Source of the DNA: Streptomyces sp. man185
Lineage (GTDB): Bacteria; Actinomycetota; Actinomycetes; Streptomycetales; Streptomycetaceae
Direction: 5' to 3'
DNA length: 64,000 nucleotides
NCBI GenBank assembly: GCA_002551355.1
Contig: NTHE01000034.1
Span: forward strand, 23,208-87,207
Shown: positions 42,005 through 50,876 of the stretch, one piece after another
Numbering within the stretch: position 1 is the stretch's first letter
Layout of the letters: each line of letters starts with the position of its first letter
The notes under the pieces: model-generated
The model's database searches: none
The model's input: only the letters and a program-made list of their open reading frames with translations
What the model was told of the DNA's origin: nothing
Position numbers and translations under genes: made by a program

Positions 42005-43341
42005 CGACGGCAGGCGGAGCGCCCGGGGGCGGCCGGGCGGCGATTCCACGCGATACGGCTGCCCCCGGGTCGCCCGGGCGCGGCCCGGCTGCGACGGCCG
42101 CACGCGACACGGCCGCCACCGCAGGCCCCGTCCCCTCCCGTCGCGCCCGGATCGAGGGACTGCTGCTCGGGCTCGCGGCGGGCGACGCGGCCGGGTGGCC
42201 CGCCGCCCGACACCGGGCTGCCCGGATGCCCGAGTGGACCCGGCGGCTCACCCGGGAGCTGGACACCTTCGCCGAGCAGAACGCCACCACCACGCTGCCG
42301 GTGCCCATCGCCCTCAACCAGCCGCCCGAACCGCTGCGGCTCGGGCCGTCCGACGACGCCGAGTGGGCCGCGTTCGCCGCTCGTACGGTGCTGGCGGCGG
42401 CCGACGACGCGGTGGGCCTGGCCCCCGGCCGGCGGATGCGGGACGCGGTCGACCGGGCCTGGAACGCGCTGGCCGCCGCCGTCGCCGCCGCCAGCGCCCG
42501 GGCCCCCGAGGTCGAGGCGGCGGTGCTTCCGCTGCGGGCCCGGATCTCGGTGCGGGCCGGGCTCGGCAACCTGGCTGCCGGGCTCCGGCCGCCCGCCACC
42601 GGGCACGACAACCCGCACTACTTCGACGACGCCGCGTGCGTACGGGCGGCCGTCCTCGCCGTGGTCCACCCGGGCGACCCGGAGGAGGCCGCCGCACTCG
42701 CCGAGTTCGACGCCCGCTACACCCAGGACGGCGACGGGGTGCACGGGGCCCGGGCCATGGCCGCCGCCATCGCCGTGGCCCTGACCGGGGCGGACGTCGA
42801 CACGGTGGTGAACGCCGCCCTCGACCGGCTCCCGGAGGGCACCGAGATCGCCCGCAACGCCGTACACGCGGTCCGCCTGGCCCGGGAGTTCGCGGACGAG
42901 CCGGCCGGGGCGTTCGCCCTGGTCCCGGTGCTGGAGCACCAGATCGTGGACCACGTCTACAGCTACGGGATCGCGGCGGCCGAGACCGTGCCGGTCGCCC
43001 TCGCCCTCACCACCGCCGCCCGGGGCGAGATCGCCCAGGCGATCCCGGCCGCCGCCTGCCTCTCCCGGGTCGCGGACTCCGCGCCCGCCCTGGCCGGGGC
43101 GCTGACCGGGGCGATCGGCTCGATCACCGCCGTACCGGCGGGCTGGCGCGAGGCCTGCCGCACGCTCGCGGGCTGCGCGCTGCCCCGGCTCGCGGGCACG
43201 GACCTGATCGAACTCGCCGGGCTGCTGGCAGCCACGGAACCAGCCCTCCCGGGTGGACAATCCCGACATGACGCCCACAACGGCCACGGCAGCCGCTCCC
43301 TCGACACCGCTCCCCTCCCCCACCACGCCCGGACTGGATGA
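42001..43341 (+). CDS. ADP-ribosylglycohydrolase family protein 2 (degenerate active site)
   Basis: 446 residues with an N-terminal Ala/Gly/Pro-rich tail of ~45. The fold is recognisable (IEGLLLGLAAGDAAGWP, PSDDAEWAAFAARTVLAA). The C-terminal metal motif GRDxDT, however, is replaced by LSRVADSAPALAGALTGAIG, and the TDD motif by SDD. It may be catalytically weak or a non-enzymatic partner of gene 1, whose stop it overlaps. Its last 74 bp overlap gene 3 in another frame. Confidence 0.87.
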   Translation: MTTAGGAPGGGRAAIPRDTAAPGSPGRGPAATAARDTAATAGPVPSRRARIEGLLLGLAAGDAAGWPAARHRAARMPEWTRRLTRELDTFAEQNATTTLPVPIALNQPPEPLRLGPSDDAEWAAFAARTVLAAADDAVGLAPGRRMRDAVDRAWNALAAAVAAASARAPEVEAAVLPLRARISVRAGLGNLAAGLRPPATGHDNPHYFDDAACVRAAVLAVVHPGDPEEAAALAEFDARYTQDGDGVHGARAMAAAIAVALTGADVDTVVNAALDRLPEGTEIARNAVHAVRLAREFADEPAGAFALVPVLEHQIVDHVYSYGIAAAETVPVALALTTAARGEIAQAIPAAACLSRVADSAPALAGALTGAIGSITAVPAGWREACRTLAGCALPRLAGTDLIELAGLLAATEPALPGGQSRHDAHNGHGSRSLDTAPLPHHARTG

Positions 43342-44461
43342 ACGCATCACCCGGGCCCTCGTCGGAGCCGCCGTCGGCGACGCGCTCGGCGGCCCGGTCG
43401 AGGGCTGGACCCCCGAGCAGATCGCCGAGCGCCACGGCGGCCGGGTGACCGGGATCGTCGGCCCCTGGTACGGCGAGGACTGGCGCACCGCGCGCCCCAT
43501 CGCGCCCTACCACAAGGGCGACGGTCACGTCACCGACGACACCTTGATGACTCACGCGCTGATCCGGGTCTACGAGAAGGTCCGCGACCACCTCGACGCG
43601 TACGCCGTCGCCGACCACCTCGTCCCCGACCTGCTCTCGCCCCGCTGGATCCCGGAGCTGGAGGCCGAGGCGCTCCCCCTCCAGCGGATCTTCCTGGCGG
43701 AGAAGTGGATCGTGGCCCGGCTGCACTACGGGCACGTGGACCCGCGCGAGGCCGGTGCGGGCAACATCGTCAACTGCGGGGCGGCGATGTACATGGCCCC
43801 GGTGGGCCTGGTCAACGCCGGCCACCCCAGGGCCGCGTACGCCGAGGCGCTGGAGGTCGCGGCTCCCCACCAGTCGTCGTACGGGCGGGAGGCCGCCGGG
43901 GTGTTCGCGGCCGCCGTCGCCGCCGCCTGCCAGCCGGGCGCCACCCCGGGGGCGGTGGTCGAGGCCGCCCTCGCGCTGGCCGAGGACGGCACCCGGTCCG
44001 CGATCGAGGCGGTCTGCGAAGTGGCCGCGCATTACGACGACTTCGAGGCCGCCTTCGCGCCACTGCGGGCCGCGGTCGAGCCCTTCGACACGGTGGGCCC
44101 CGACTACCGGAACCCCGCGCTCGGCGCCCGTCGCCCCTCCCGGCTGCACGCCATCGAGGAACTGCCCATCGCACTCGGAATGTTGCTCGTCGGGGGCGGC
44201 GACTACCGGCGTACGGTGCTCGGTTCGGTGAACTACGGGCGGGACTGCGACTCCATCGCGACGATGAGCGGGGCGATCGTGGGCGCGCTGGGCGGCGAGG
44301 TCCCGGCGGACTGGACGGCCACGGTCGCGGAGGCGAGCCGACTGGACCTGCACACCCCGGCCCGGGTGCTGGCCGAGGTGGCCCGGGAGGTCTTCGCCCG
44401 GGACCTGGAGCGCCGCCGGGCCCACGAGGAGGCCTTCACCGCGCTGGCCGGTGAGCGGTGA
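43268..44461 (+). CDS. ADP-ribosylglycohydrolase family protein 3
   Basis: 397 residues from ATG 43268; GTG 43253 is an alternative. Complete metal motifs are present: ALVGAAVGDALGGPVEGW, GHVTDDTLMTHAL and NYGRDCDSIATMSGAIVGALGG. The inserted YHKGDGHVTDD segment and the LHYGHVDPREAGAGNIVNCGAAMYMAPVG core resemble the larger DraG-like subfamily active on small ADP-ribosyl substrates. Overlaps gene 2 by 74 bp and gene 4 by GTGA. Confidence 0.92.
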   Translation: MTPTTATAAAPSTPLPSPTTPGLDERITRALVGAAVGDALGGPVEGWTPEQIAERHGGRVTGIVGPWYGEDWRTARPIAPYHKGDGHVTDDTLMTHALIRVYEKVRDHLDAYAVADHLVPDLLSPRWIPELEAEALPLQRIFLAEKWIVARLHYGHVDPREAGAGNIVNCGAAMYMAPVGLVNAGHPRAAYAEALEVAAPHQSSYGREAAGVFAAAVAAACQPGATPGAVVEAALALAEDGTRSAIEAVCEVAAHYDDFEAAFAPLRAAVEPFDTVGPDYRNPALGARRPSRLHAIEELPIALGMLLVGGGDYRRTVLGSVNYGRDCDSIATMSGAIVGALGGEVPADWTATVAEASRLDLHTPARVLAEVAREVFARDLERRRAHEEAFTALAGER

Positions 44462-45861
44462 GCGTCCGCCTTCCCCGGACGCGGCTCCAGGCCCCGCCCG
44501 TCCGCCTCACCTGGGTACAGCCCGAGGATCTGGTCGGGCACGAGCTGCGGCAGGCCGCGCAGGACGGCCGGGACGCACGGGAGATCGAAGAGCGGTGGTA
44601 CGCGGCCGGGGGCTCCCCCGCACCGGACCGGGCGGGCGCCTCCGAGCCGCCCGCACCGGCCCGGCTGCGGGCGCTGGCCGGTGATCTGCTGGACGAACTC
44701 GCCACGCTGGAATCGCCGTCGGCCGCCGACGAGCCGACCGGTCTGGACGAGATCGTCGCCGCGTGCCCGCACTGGCCGGGGCCTTCGGACGCCGTGCCGC
44801 TCGTCGGCCGGGACCGGCTGCACGCCGCCTGGCTCGGCCGGGCGGCGGGCTGCCTGCTCGGGAAGCCCGTGGAGAAGCTGCCGCTGCCCGGCATCCGCGC
44901 GCTCGCCCGAGCCACCGGCAACTGGCCGCTCACCACCTGGTTCACCGCACGCGAGGTGCCCGCCGAACTGCTCGCCGCCCACCCCTGGAACCGCCGCTCG
45001 GCCCCCACCTCGCTGGCCGAGAACATCGACGGCATGCCGGAGGACGACGACCTCAACTACCCCTTGCTGACACTGCTGTTGCTCCAGCGCCACGGGCGCT
45101 CCTTCACCACGGCCGACCTGGCCCGGCTCTGGCTCGACGAACTCCCGGCCGGGCGCACCTTCACCGCCGAGCGCATCGCGTACGGCAACCTCCTGGCGGG
45201 TGTCGAGCCGCCGGAGACGGCCCGCTTCCGCAACCCGTTCCGGGAGTGGATCGGCGCGCAGATCCGGGCCGACGTGCACGGCTGGACCCACCCCGGCGAC
45301 CCGGCCGGGGCCGCCGCCCAGGCGCATCGCGACGCGGTCCTCACCCACACCGGCAACGGGGTGTACGGCGCGATGTTCACCGCCGCCGCGCTCGCCGTCG
45401 CGGCCGGCGGGGAGAGCGATGTGCACGGCTGCCTCGCGGCCGGGCTGCGGGTGGTGCCGCCGCACTCGCGGTACGCCCGCGCGGTCCGCCTCGGCATCGA
45501 AACCGCCCGTAAGGAAAGGGACTTCGACCTCGTCGTGGACCGGCTTCACGCCGTCTACGCGGACACCCACCACTGGGTGCACGTCCTGCCCAACGCCGCA
45601 CTGCTGGCCGCCGCTCTCACCCACGCGGACGGCGACTTCACCCGCTCCATCGGGTGTGCCGTCTCCGGCGGCTGGGACACCGACTCCAACGGGGCGAGCG
45701 CCGGCTCGCTCGCCGGACTCCTCGCGGGCGGGCCGGACGGCCTGCCCGCGCACTGGACTGCTCCGCTGAAGAACCGGCTCGCCACGTCCGTACCCGGCTT
45801 CGACCGGACCGGGTTCGACACCCTCGCCGCACTGACACATCAGGAGGCTCTGCGCCCATGA
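44458..45861 (+). CDS. ADP-ribosylglycohydrolase family protein 4
   Basis: 467 residues from GTG 44458. The first ~110 residues are an extra N-terminal region (LTWVQPEDLVGHELRQAAQDGRD). The hydrolase domain then has altered first motif AAWLGRAAGCLLGKPVEKLP (Cys in place of Asp), EDDDLNYPLL and an intact C-terminal VSGGWDTDSNGASAGSLAGLL. This variant pattern is shared by a distinct ARH subfamily, so it is likely an enzyme with a different substrate. ATGA overlap with ribokinase. Confidence 0.9.
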   Translation: MSVRLPRTRLQAPPVRLTWVQPEDLVGHELRQAAQDGRDAREIEERWYAAGGSPAPDRAGASEPPAPARLRALAGDLLDELATLESPSAADEPTGLDEIVAACPHWPGPSDAVPLVGRDRLHAAWLGRAAGCLLGKPVEKLPLPGIRALARATGNWPLTTWFTAREVPAELLAAHPWNRRSAPTSLAENIDGMPEDDDLNYPLLTLLLLQRHGRSFTTADLARLWLDELPAGRTFTAERIAYGNLLAGVEPPETARFRNPFREWIGAQIRADVHGWTHPGDPAGAAAQAHRDAVLTHTGNGVYGAMFTAAALAVAAGGESDVHGCLAAGLRVVPPHSRYARAVRLGIETARKERDFDLVVDRLHAVYADTHHWVHVLPNAALLAAALTHADGDFTRSIGCAVSGGWDTDSNGASAGSLAGLLAGGPDGLPAHWTAPLKNRLATSVPGFDRTGFDTLAALTHQEALRP

Positions 45862-46748
45862 CCCGCATCGCGGTGCTCGGCAGCACCAATATGGACCTCG
45901 TCGCCTACACCGCCCGCGCCCCGGGCCTGGGCGAGACCGTCACCGGACGGGAGTTCCGGACGATCCCCGGCGGCAAGGGCGCCAACCAGGCCGTCGCCGC
46001 TGCCCGCGCGGGCGGGGAGGTGGCGATGATCGGCGCGGTCGGCGACGACGTGTACGGGGCGCGGCTGCGCGACGGCCTCGAACACGCGGGGGTGGACACC
46101 GACCTCCTGCACACCGCCGAGGGGCCCAGCGGCACCGCGCACATCGTGGTGGACGACTCCGGGTCCAACGCGATCGTGGTGATCCCCGGCGCCAACGGGG
46201 TCGTCACCGCGCTCGGCCCCGGGGAGATCGCGGCCATCGCCGCCGCCGACCTGCTGCTGATGCAGCTCGAACTCCCGCTGTCCGCAGTCGTGGAGGGCGC
46301 CCGCGCGGCCCGCGCCCAAGGTGTACGGACCATCCTCACGCCCTCCCCCGTCCAGCCGCTGCCTGATGAACTCCTGGACCACATCGACCTGTTGATCCCC
46401 AACGAGCACGAGGCCGCCGAGCTCTCCGGGCAGGCCGAGCCGCACGCGGCGGCGCAGATCCTGCTGCGGCAGGTGCCGGAGGTGATCATCACGCTCGGTG
46501 CTAAGGGATCGCTGTACGCGGCCCGGGGCGGCGAGCCGGTGCTCTTCGCGGCGCCCGAGGTGATCGCCGTCGACACGACCGGGGCCGGGGACACCTTCGT
46601 CGGGGCGCTGGCGGTCGGGCTCGGTGAGGGGCGTCCGGTGGCGAAGGCGCTGGCGTTCGCCTCGTCGGCCGCCGCGCTCTGCGTCCAGAAGCCGGGCGCG
46701 TCCACGTCCATGCCGTACCGCAGCGAGATCGAGGCCGATGCCGTATGA
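45858..46748 (+). CDS. rbsK: Ribokinase
   Basis: 296 residues of the PfkB family. Start motif STNMDLV, signature 1 GGKGANQAVAAARAGG and signature 2 DTTGAGDTFVGALAVGL with the catalytic Asp are present. It phosphorylates ribose to ribose 5-phosphate. In this operon it fits as sink for ribose derived from ADP-ribose cleavage, though no ribose transporter or phosphodiesterase/Nudix gene is present. Overlaps both neighbours by ATGA. Confidence 0.94.
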   Translation: MTRIAVLGSTNMDLVAYTARAPGLGETVTGREFRTIPGGKGANQAVAAARAGGEVAMIGAVGDDVYGARLRDGLEHAGVDTDLLHTAEGPSGTAHIVVDDSGSNAIVVIPGANGVVTALGPGEIAAIAAADLLLMQLELPLSAVVEGARAARAQGVRTILTPSPVQPLPDELLDHIDLLIPNEHEAAELSGQAEPHAAAQILLRQVPEVIITLGAKGSLYAARGGEPVLFAAPEVIAVDTTGAGDTFVGALAVGLGEGRPVAKALAFASSAAALCVQKPGASTSMPYRSEIEADAV

Positions 46749-47941
46749 GTACGACAGCAGGGCCCCTGACCGGGCTGAAGGTCATCGACCTCGCCACCCT
46801 TTTCGCCGGACCGCTCGCCGCCACGATGCTCGGCGACTTCGGCGCCGATGTGATCAAGGTCGAGCATCCTCGTAAGCCGGACCCCTCGCGCGGGCACGGG
46901 CCCGCCAAGGACGGGGTCGGCCTGTGGTGGAAGCTGCTCGGCCGCAACAAGCGCACCCTGACGCTGGACCTGTCCGCCCCCGGTGGCCGGGACGTTCTCC
47001 TGCAACTGGCCGCCGAGACCGACGTCATCGTCGAGAACTTCCGGCCCGGGACCCTGGAGCGCTGGGGTCTGGGCCCCGAGGAGCTGCACGCCGTCAACCC
47101 GCGTCTGGTGCTGGCCCGGGTCACCGGCTTCGGCCAGTTCGGGCCCTACGCCCACCGCCCCGGGTTCGGCACGCTGGCCGAGGCGATGAGCGGGTTCGCC
47201 GCGATCACCGGGGAGCCGGACGGCCCGCCGACGCTGCCGCCGTTCGGGCTCGCCGACTCCATCGCCGCGCTGGCCACGGCGTACGCCGTGATGGCGGCGC
47301 TCGCCGGGCGGGAGAAGACGGGTGAGGGGCAGGTGGTGGACCTGGCGATCATCGAGCCGATCCTGACCGTGCTGGGGCCGCAGCCGCTCTGGTACGACCA
47401 GCTCGGTTACGTCCAGCCGCGCACCGGCAACCGCTCCCGCAACAACGCGCCGCGCAACACCTATCGCACCGCCGACGGCCACTGGGTCGCGGTCTCCACC
47501 TCCGCCCAGTCCGTCGCCGAGCGGGTGATGCGCCTGGTCGGCCGCCCGGACCTGATCGACGAGCCGTGGTTCGGGGCGGGCACCACCCGGGCCGAGCACA
47601 CCGAGGAGCTGGACGGGGCCGTAGGCCACTGGATCTCCCGGCACAGCCGCGAGGAGGTGCTCAACGGCTTCGAGAAGGCGGAGGCGGCCGTCGCGCCGAT
47701 CCACGACGTACGGGAGGTGATGGAGGACCCGCAGTACCGCGCACTGGGCACCATCGCCGAGGTCGACGACCCGGAGCTGGGGCCGCTACGGATGCAGAAC
47801 GTCCTCTTCCGGCTCTCGGAGACCCCCGGCGGGATCCGGTGGGCGGGCCGCCCGCACGGCGCGGACACCGAGGAGATCCTGGCCGGGCTCGGGCTCTCGG
47901 AGACGCGGATCGCGGCGCTGCGGGACCAGGGGGCGCTGTGA
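46745..47941 (+). CDS. CaiB/BaiF family III CoA-transferase
   Basis: 398 residues. Family features: LTGLKVIDLATLFAGPLAATMLGDFGADVIKVEHP, GRNKRTLTLDLSAPGGRDVLLQL, VENFRPGTLERWGLGP, and the catalytic Asp region GFGTLAEAMSGFAAITG. It moves CoA between carboxylic acids such as succinate and another acid. Coupled on both sides (ATGA, GTGA), so its product should meet the citrate-lyase-like enzyme next to it. Confidence 0.93.
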   Translation: MSTTAGPLTGLKVIDLATLFAGPLAATMLGDFGADVIKVEHPRKPDPSRGHGPAKDGVGLWWKLLGRNKRTLTLDLSAPGGRDVLLQLAAETDVIVENFRPGTLERWGLGPEELHAVNPRLVLARVTGFGQFGPYAHRPGFGTLAEAMSGFAAITGEPDGPPTLPPFGLADSIAALATAYAVMAALAGREKTGEGQVVDLAIIEPILTVLGPQPLWYDQLGYVQPRTGNRSRNNAPRNTYRTADGHWVAVSTSAQSVAERVMRLVGRPDLIDEPWFGAGTTRAEHTEELDGAVGHWISRHSREEVLNGFEKAEAAVAPIHDVREVMEDPQYRALGTIAEVDDPELGPLRMQNVLFRLSETPGGIRWAGRPHGADTEEILAGLGLSETRIAALRDQGAL

Positions 47942-48804
47942 CGGGCCACGCGCTGCCGGTCCCGCCGCTGCCCGAGGACCCGCCGCCCGACCTCGGCCGG
48001 CCGCCGCTGACCTGGCTCTATGTGCCCGGGGACCGGCCGGAGGTGGTGGCCAAGGCGCTGGGCTGCGGAGCGGACGTGGTGATCGTGGACCTGGAGGACG
48101 CCGTCGCCCCCGACCGTAAGGCGTACGCGCGCTCGGCCACCGCCGAACTCCTCGGCGACCAGGTCACGGCGGACCCGGACGCGGTGCCGGTCCATGTCCG
48201 GGTGCACGGCGAGGACGACGTCCGGGCGCTGGCCGGGCTGCCGGGCCTGGCCGCGTTCCGGCTGCCCAAGATCACCCATGCGGTCTCGGTGCACCATGTG
48301 GCGGCGGTGGCTCCGGGCGTAGCGCTGTATCCGCTGCTGGAGTCGGCCCTCGCGATCGAGCACGCGTACTCGATCGCCTCGGCCCACCACGCCGTACGGG
48401 GTATCGCCCTGGGCGAGGCGGACCTGCGGGCGGACCTGGGCGTACGGGAGGACGCCGGACTGGACTGGCCGCGCAGCCGGGTCGTGGTGGCGGCCCGGGC
48501 GGCGGCCCTGCCGCCACCGGTCCAGTCGGTGTTCCCGGACATCCGGGACCTGGACGGGCTGTGGGCCTCGTGCGGGCGGGGGCGGGCGCTCGGGCTGCTG
48601 GGCCGGGCGGCGATCCACCCGCGCCAGTTGCCGGTGATCGAGCGGGCGTTCCGGCCGACGGCCGAGGAGATCGAGGCGGCCGAGCAGATCGTCGCGGCCT
48701 CGGCGGTGGAGGCGGGGGCGCTGGCGCTGCCGGACGGGAGGTTCGTGGACGCGGCGGTGGTGGCGTCCGCCCGCCGGACGATCGCGCTCGCCGGGCGGGC
48801 CTGA
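47938..48804 (+). CDS. HpcH/HpaI-family CoA ester lyase (CitE-like)
   Basis: 288 residues from GTG 47938 overlapping the CoA-transferase stop. CitE-like features: TWLYVPGDRPEVVAKALGCGADVVIVDLEDAVAPDRK with Mg-binding Glu/Asp, and PLLESALAIEHAYSIA. The C-terminal RGRALGLLGRAAIHPRQLPVIERAF closes the barrel. Members cleave or hydrolyse malyl-, citramalyl- or similar CoA thioesters. Together with the CoA-transferase it can activate and split a hydroxy acid. Last gene of the operon. Confidence 0.92.
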   Translation: MTGHALPVPPLPEDPPPDLGRPPLTWLYVPGDRPEVVAKALGCGADVVIVDLEDAVAPDRKAYARSATAELLGDQVTADPDAVPVHVRVHGEDDVRALAGLPGLAAFRLPKITHAVSVHHVAAVAPGVALYPLLESALAIEHAYSIASAHHAVRGIALGEADLRADLGVREDAGLDWPRSRVVVAARAAALPPPVQSVFPDIRDLDGLWASCGRGRALGLLGRAAIHPRQLPVIERAFRPTAEEIEAAEQIVAASAVEAGALALPDGRFVDAAVVASARRTIALAGRA

Positions 48805-48841
48805 GAACGCGGGCCCGCACGGCGAGCGGGAGGGTGCGCGC

Positions 48842-48860
48842 GCCGGGGCGCGGCCCCGGC
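48842..48860. terminator. Bidirectional hairpin, operon end / lgt
   Basis: GCCGGGGC (48842-48849), loop GCG, GCCCCGGC (48853-48860), between convergent genes. Confidence 0.65.
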
Positions 48861-48864
48861 CAGG

Positions 48865-49842
48865 TCAGCTCTTCTCGGCTGCCGCTTCGGTGCTCTCGGC
48901 GCTGGTGCCCCTGCCCGGCTCACCCGGTTCGTCCTTGGTGAGCGGGTCCTTCGCCTCGGCGGCGTCCTTCTCGGTGGCGTCCGCCTTCGTGGAGCCGTCC
49001 TCGTCGGGGCCCTTCCCGGCGGTGGTGTCCCGGTCGGGCTCGACGATCTCCTCACGGCCCGGACGCAGCTTCGCGGAGACCACGATGTAGGCGACGGCGA
49101 GGACGAAGACGATGATCGCGGTCCACACATTCAGGCGGAGGCCCAGGATGTGGTGGGCCTCGTCGACCCGCATGTACTCGATCCAGCCGCGCCCGGCGCA
49201 GTAGGCCGCGACGTACAGCGCGAACGCCCGTCCGTGGCCGAGCCGGAAGCGGCGGTCGGCCCAGATGACGAGCAGCGCGACACCGATGCACCACAGCGAC
49301 TCGTACAGGAAGGTCGGGTGGTAGGTCCCGGCGGCCCGGTTCGGGCCCTCACTGATCTCCAGCGCCCAGGGGAGGTCGGTGGGCTTGCCGTACAGCTCCT
49401 GGTTGAACCAGTTGCCCCAGCGTCCGATGGCCTGCGCGATCGCGAGGCTCGGGGCCATCGCGTCGGCCCAGGCGGGCAGCGGGATGCCCCGGCGACGGCA
49501 GCCGATCCAGGCGCCGACCGCTCCGAAGGCCACCGCACCCCAGATGCCGAGGCCGCCCTCCCAGATCTTGAAGGCGTCGACCCAGTTCTCACCGTCGCTG
49601 AAATACAGCTGGTAGTCGGTGATCACGTGGTAGAGCCGTCCGCCGACGAGGCCGAAGGGCACCGCCCAGACGGCGATGTCGGCCACGGTGCCGGCTTTGC
49701 CGCCCCGGGCGATCCAGCGCTTGTTGCCGAACCAGACGGCGACGAAGACACCGATGATGATGCAGAACGCGTAGCCGCGGAGCGGGATCGGGCCGAGCTC
49801 GATCACGCCGGTCGACGGACTGGGAATGGAGGCAAGATTCAT
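48865..49842 (-). CDS. lgt: Prolipoprotein diacylglyceryl transferase
   Basis: 325 residues, ATG 49842. About seven membrane helices carry the Lgt signatures EGGLGIWGAVAFGAVGAW and AQAIGRWGNWFNQELYGKPT, plus the catalytic His-region GGRLYHVITDY. It attaches diacylglycerol to the lipobox Cys of preprolipoproteins. A hydrophilic Asp/Lys/Glu-rich tail of ~60 residues is typical for actinobacterial Lgt. Follows the DsbA-like gene with a 98-bp gap, as in other Streptomyces. Confidence 0.96.
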   Translation of the reverse strand: MNLASIPSPSTGVIELGPIPLRGYAFCIIIGVFVAVWFGNKRWIARGGKAGTVADIAVWAVPFGLVGGRLYHVITDYQLYFSDGENWVDAFKIWEGGLGIWGAVAFGAVGAWIGCRRRGIPLPAWADAMAPSLAIAQAIGRWGNWFNQELYGKPTDLPWALEISEGPNRAAGTYHPTFLYESLWCIGVALLVIWADRRFRLGHGRAFALYVAAYCAGRGWIEYMRVDEAHHILGLRLNVWTAIIVFVLAVAYIVVSAKLRPGREEIVEPDRDTTAGKGPDEDGSTKADATEKDAAEAKDPLTKDEPGEPGRGTSAESTEAAAEKS

Positions 49843-49940
49843 GGCGAGGTCGACGCTACCCTGCCGGGCGGTGGGTACGGCAAGCCACCCGGCAACTTCT
49901 GGGTAACGAGGACCGCGTCACGGGAAGGCGCGGAACGCGG

Positions 49941-50801
49941 TCAGGAACCGGCCGCGGACGAGGGCGCGGCCGGGGCGGAGGACCCTGCGGACGGGACGGC
50001 GGTGCCCGGCTTCTTGCCCTTGTTGGCCTCGGCGACCCACTTCTTCAGGTTCTCCGGGGAGATCTGCTCGTCGCCCTTGCCCGGGAAGACGGACTCCCCG
50101 TTGAGCAGCACCGTCGGCGTGCCCTGGAAGCCGCCCTCGCGGAACGCCGTGTCGGACTTCTTCACCCAGCTGTCGTGGTCGCCGTCCTCCACGCAGCTGC
50201 GGAAGGCCGGAGTGTCGAGCCCCTCGACCTCCCCGGCCAGCTCGATCAGCCGGCTGTTCTTGGCGAAGGCGTCGTCCGGCTCGGGCGGCTGGTTGCTGAA
50301 GAGGACGTCGTGGTACGGCGCGAACTCGCCGGCGTCCTGGGCGCAGGCGGCGGCATTGGCGGCGCGCAGCGACCCGGTGCCGCCGAGATTGCCGTCGATG
50401 ATCGTGGCCAGGTGGTACTCCACCCTGACCTGGCCGTCGTTCGCCAGCTCGGTGATGGTGTCCCGGAAGGCGGTCTCGAACTGGGCGCAGACCGGGCAGC
50501 GGAAGTCCTCCCAGATCGTGAGGGTGGACGGGGCGTCGGCCGCGCCGACCGGCAGGGTCAGGGCGTCCTCGCCGATCGCGCCCGACGGGGCGACCGCCGG
50601 GCCGGACGCGGAGTCGCCGCCGTCGTCCTTGCCCGCGTTGGCCGCGATCAGGCCGACCACGGCGGCCAGGGCGAGCACCCCGACCACCGCCGAGGCGACG
50701 ATCAGTGTCCGGCGGCGCTTCTCGCGCCCCTTCTCCCGCTCGCGCTGCTGGGCCAGGCGCTCACGCGCGTTTCTGTTTCCCTCAGGGATCTTGTCGCTCA
50801 C
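49941..50801 (-). CDS. Membrane-anchored DsbA-family thioredoxin-fold protein
   Basis: 286 residues from GTG 50801. A charged N-terminus (REREKGREKRRR) precedes one transmembrane anchor (LIVASAVVGVLALAAVVGLIAA). Outside lies a thioredoxin-4/DsbA domain with the active site FRCPVCAQFE and the cis-Pro loop FQGTPTVLLNG. The C-terminus is an Ala/Pro/Ser-rich tail. It acts outside the membrane on disulfides of secreted proteins. A strong hairpin ends the trp transcript just upstream. Confidence 0.92.
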   Translation of the reverse strand: MSDKIPEGNRNARERLAQQREREKGREKRRRTLIVASAVVGVLALAAVVGLIAANAGKDDGGDSASGPAVAPSGAIGEDALTLPVGAADAPSTLTIWEDFRCPVCAQFETAFRDTITELANDGQVRVEYHLATIIDGNLGGTGSLRAANAAACAQDAGEFAPYHDVLFSNQPPEPDDAFAKNSRLIELAGEVEGLDTPAFRSCVEDGDHDSWVKKSDTAFREGGFQGTPTVLLNGESVFPGKGDEQISPENLKKWVAEANKGKKPGTAVPSAGSSAPAAPSSAAGS

Positions 50802-50817
50802 ACCCGGGGAACGAACC

Positions 50818-50841
50818 GGGGAGGCGCCTCCGCGCCTCCCC
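50818..50841 (-). terminator. Hairpin terminator at the end of the trp operon
   Basis: Perfect 10-bp stem GGGGAGGCGC (50818-50827) with GCGCCTCCCC (50832-50841), loop CTCC, located between trpA and the DsbA-like gene. A second small stem CCACCC/GGGTGG lies at 50852-50867. Confidence 0.75.
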
Positions 50842-50876
50842 GGTCCACAATCCACCCATTCGGGTGGTTCACGCGC

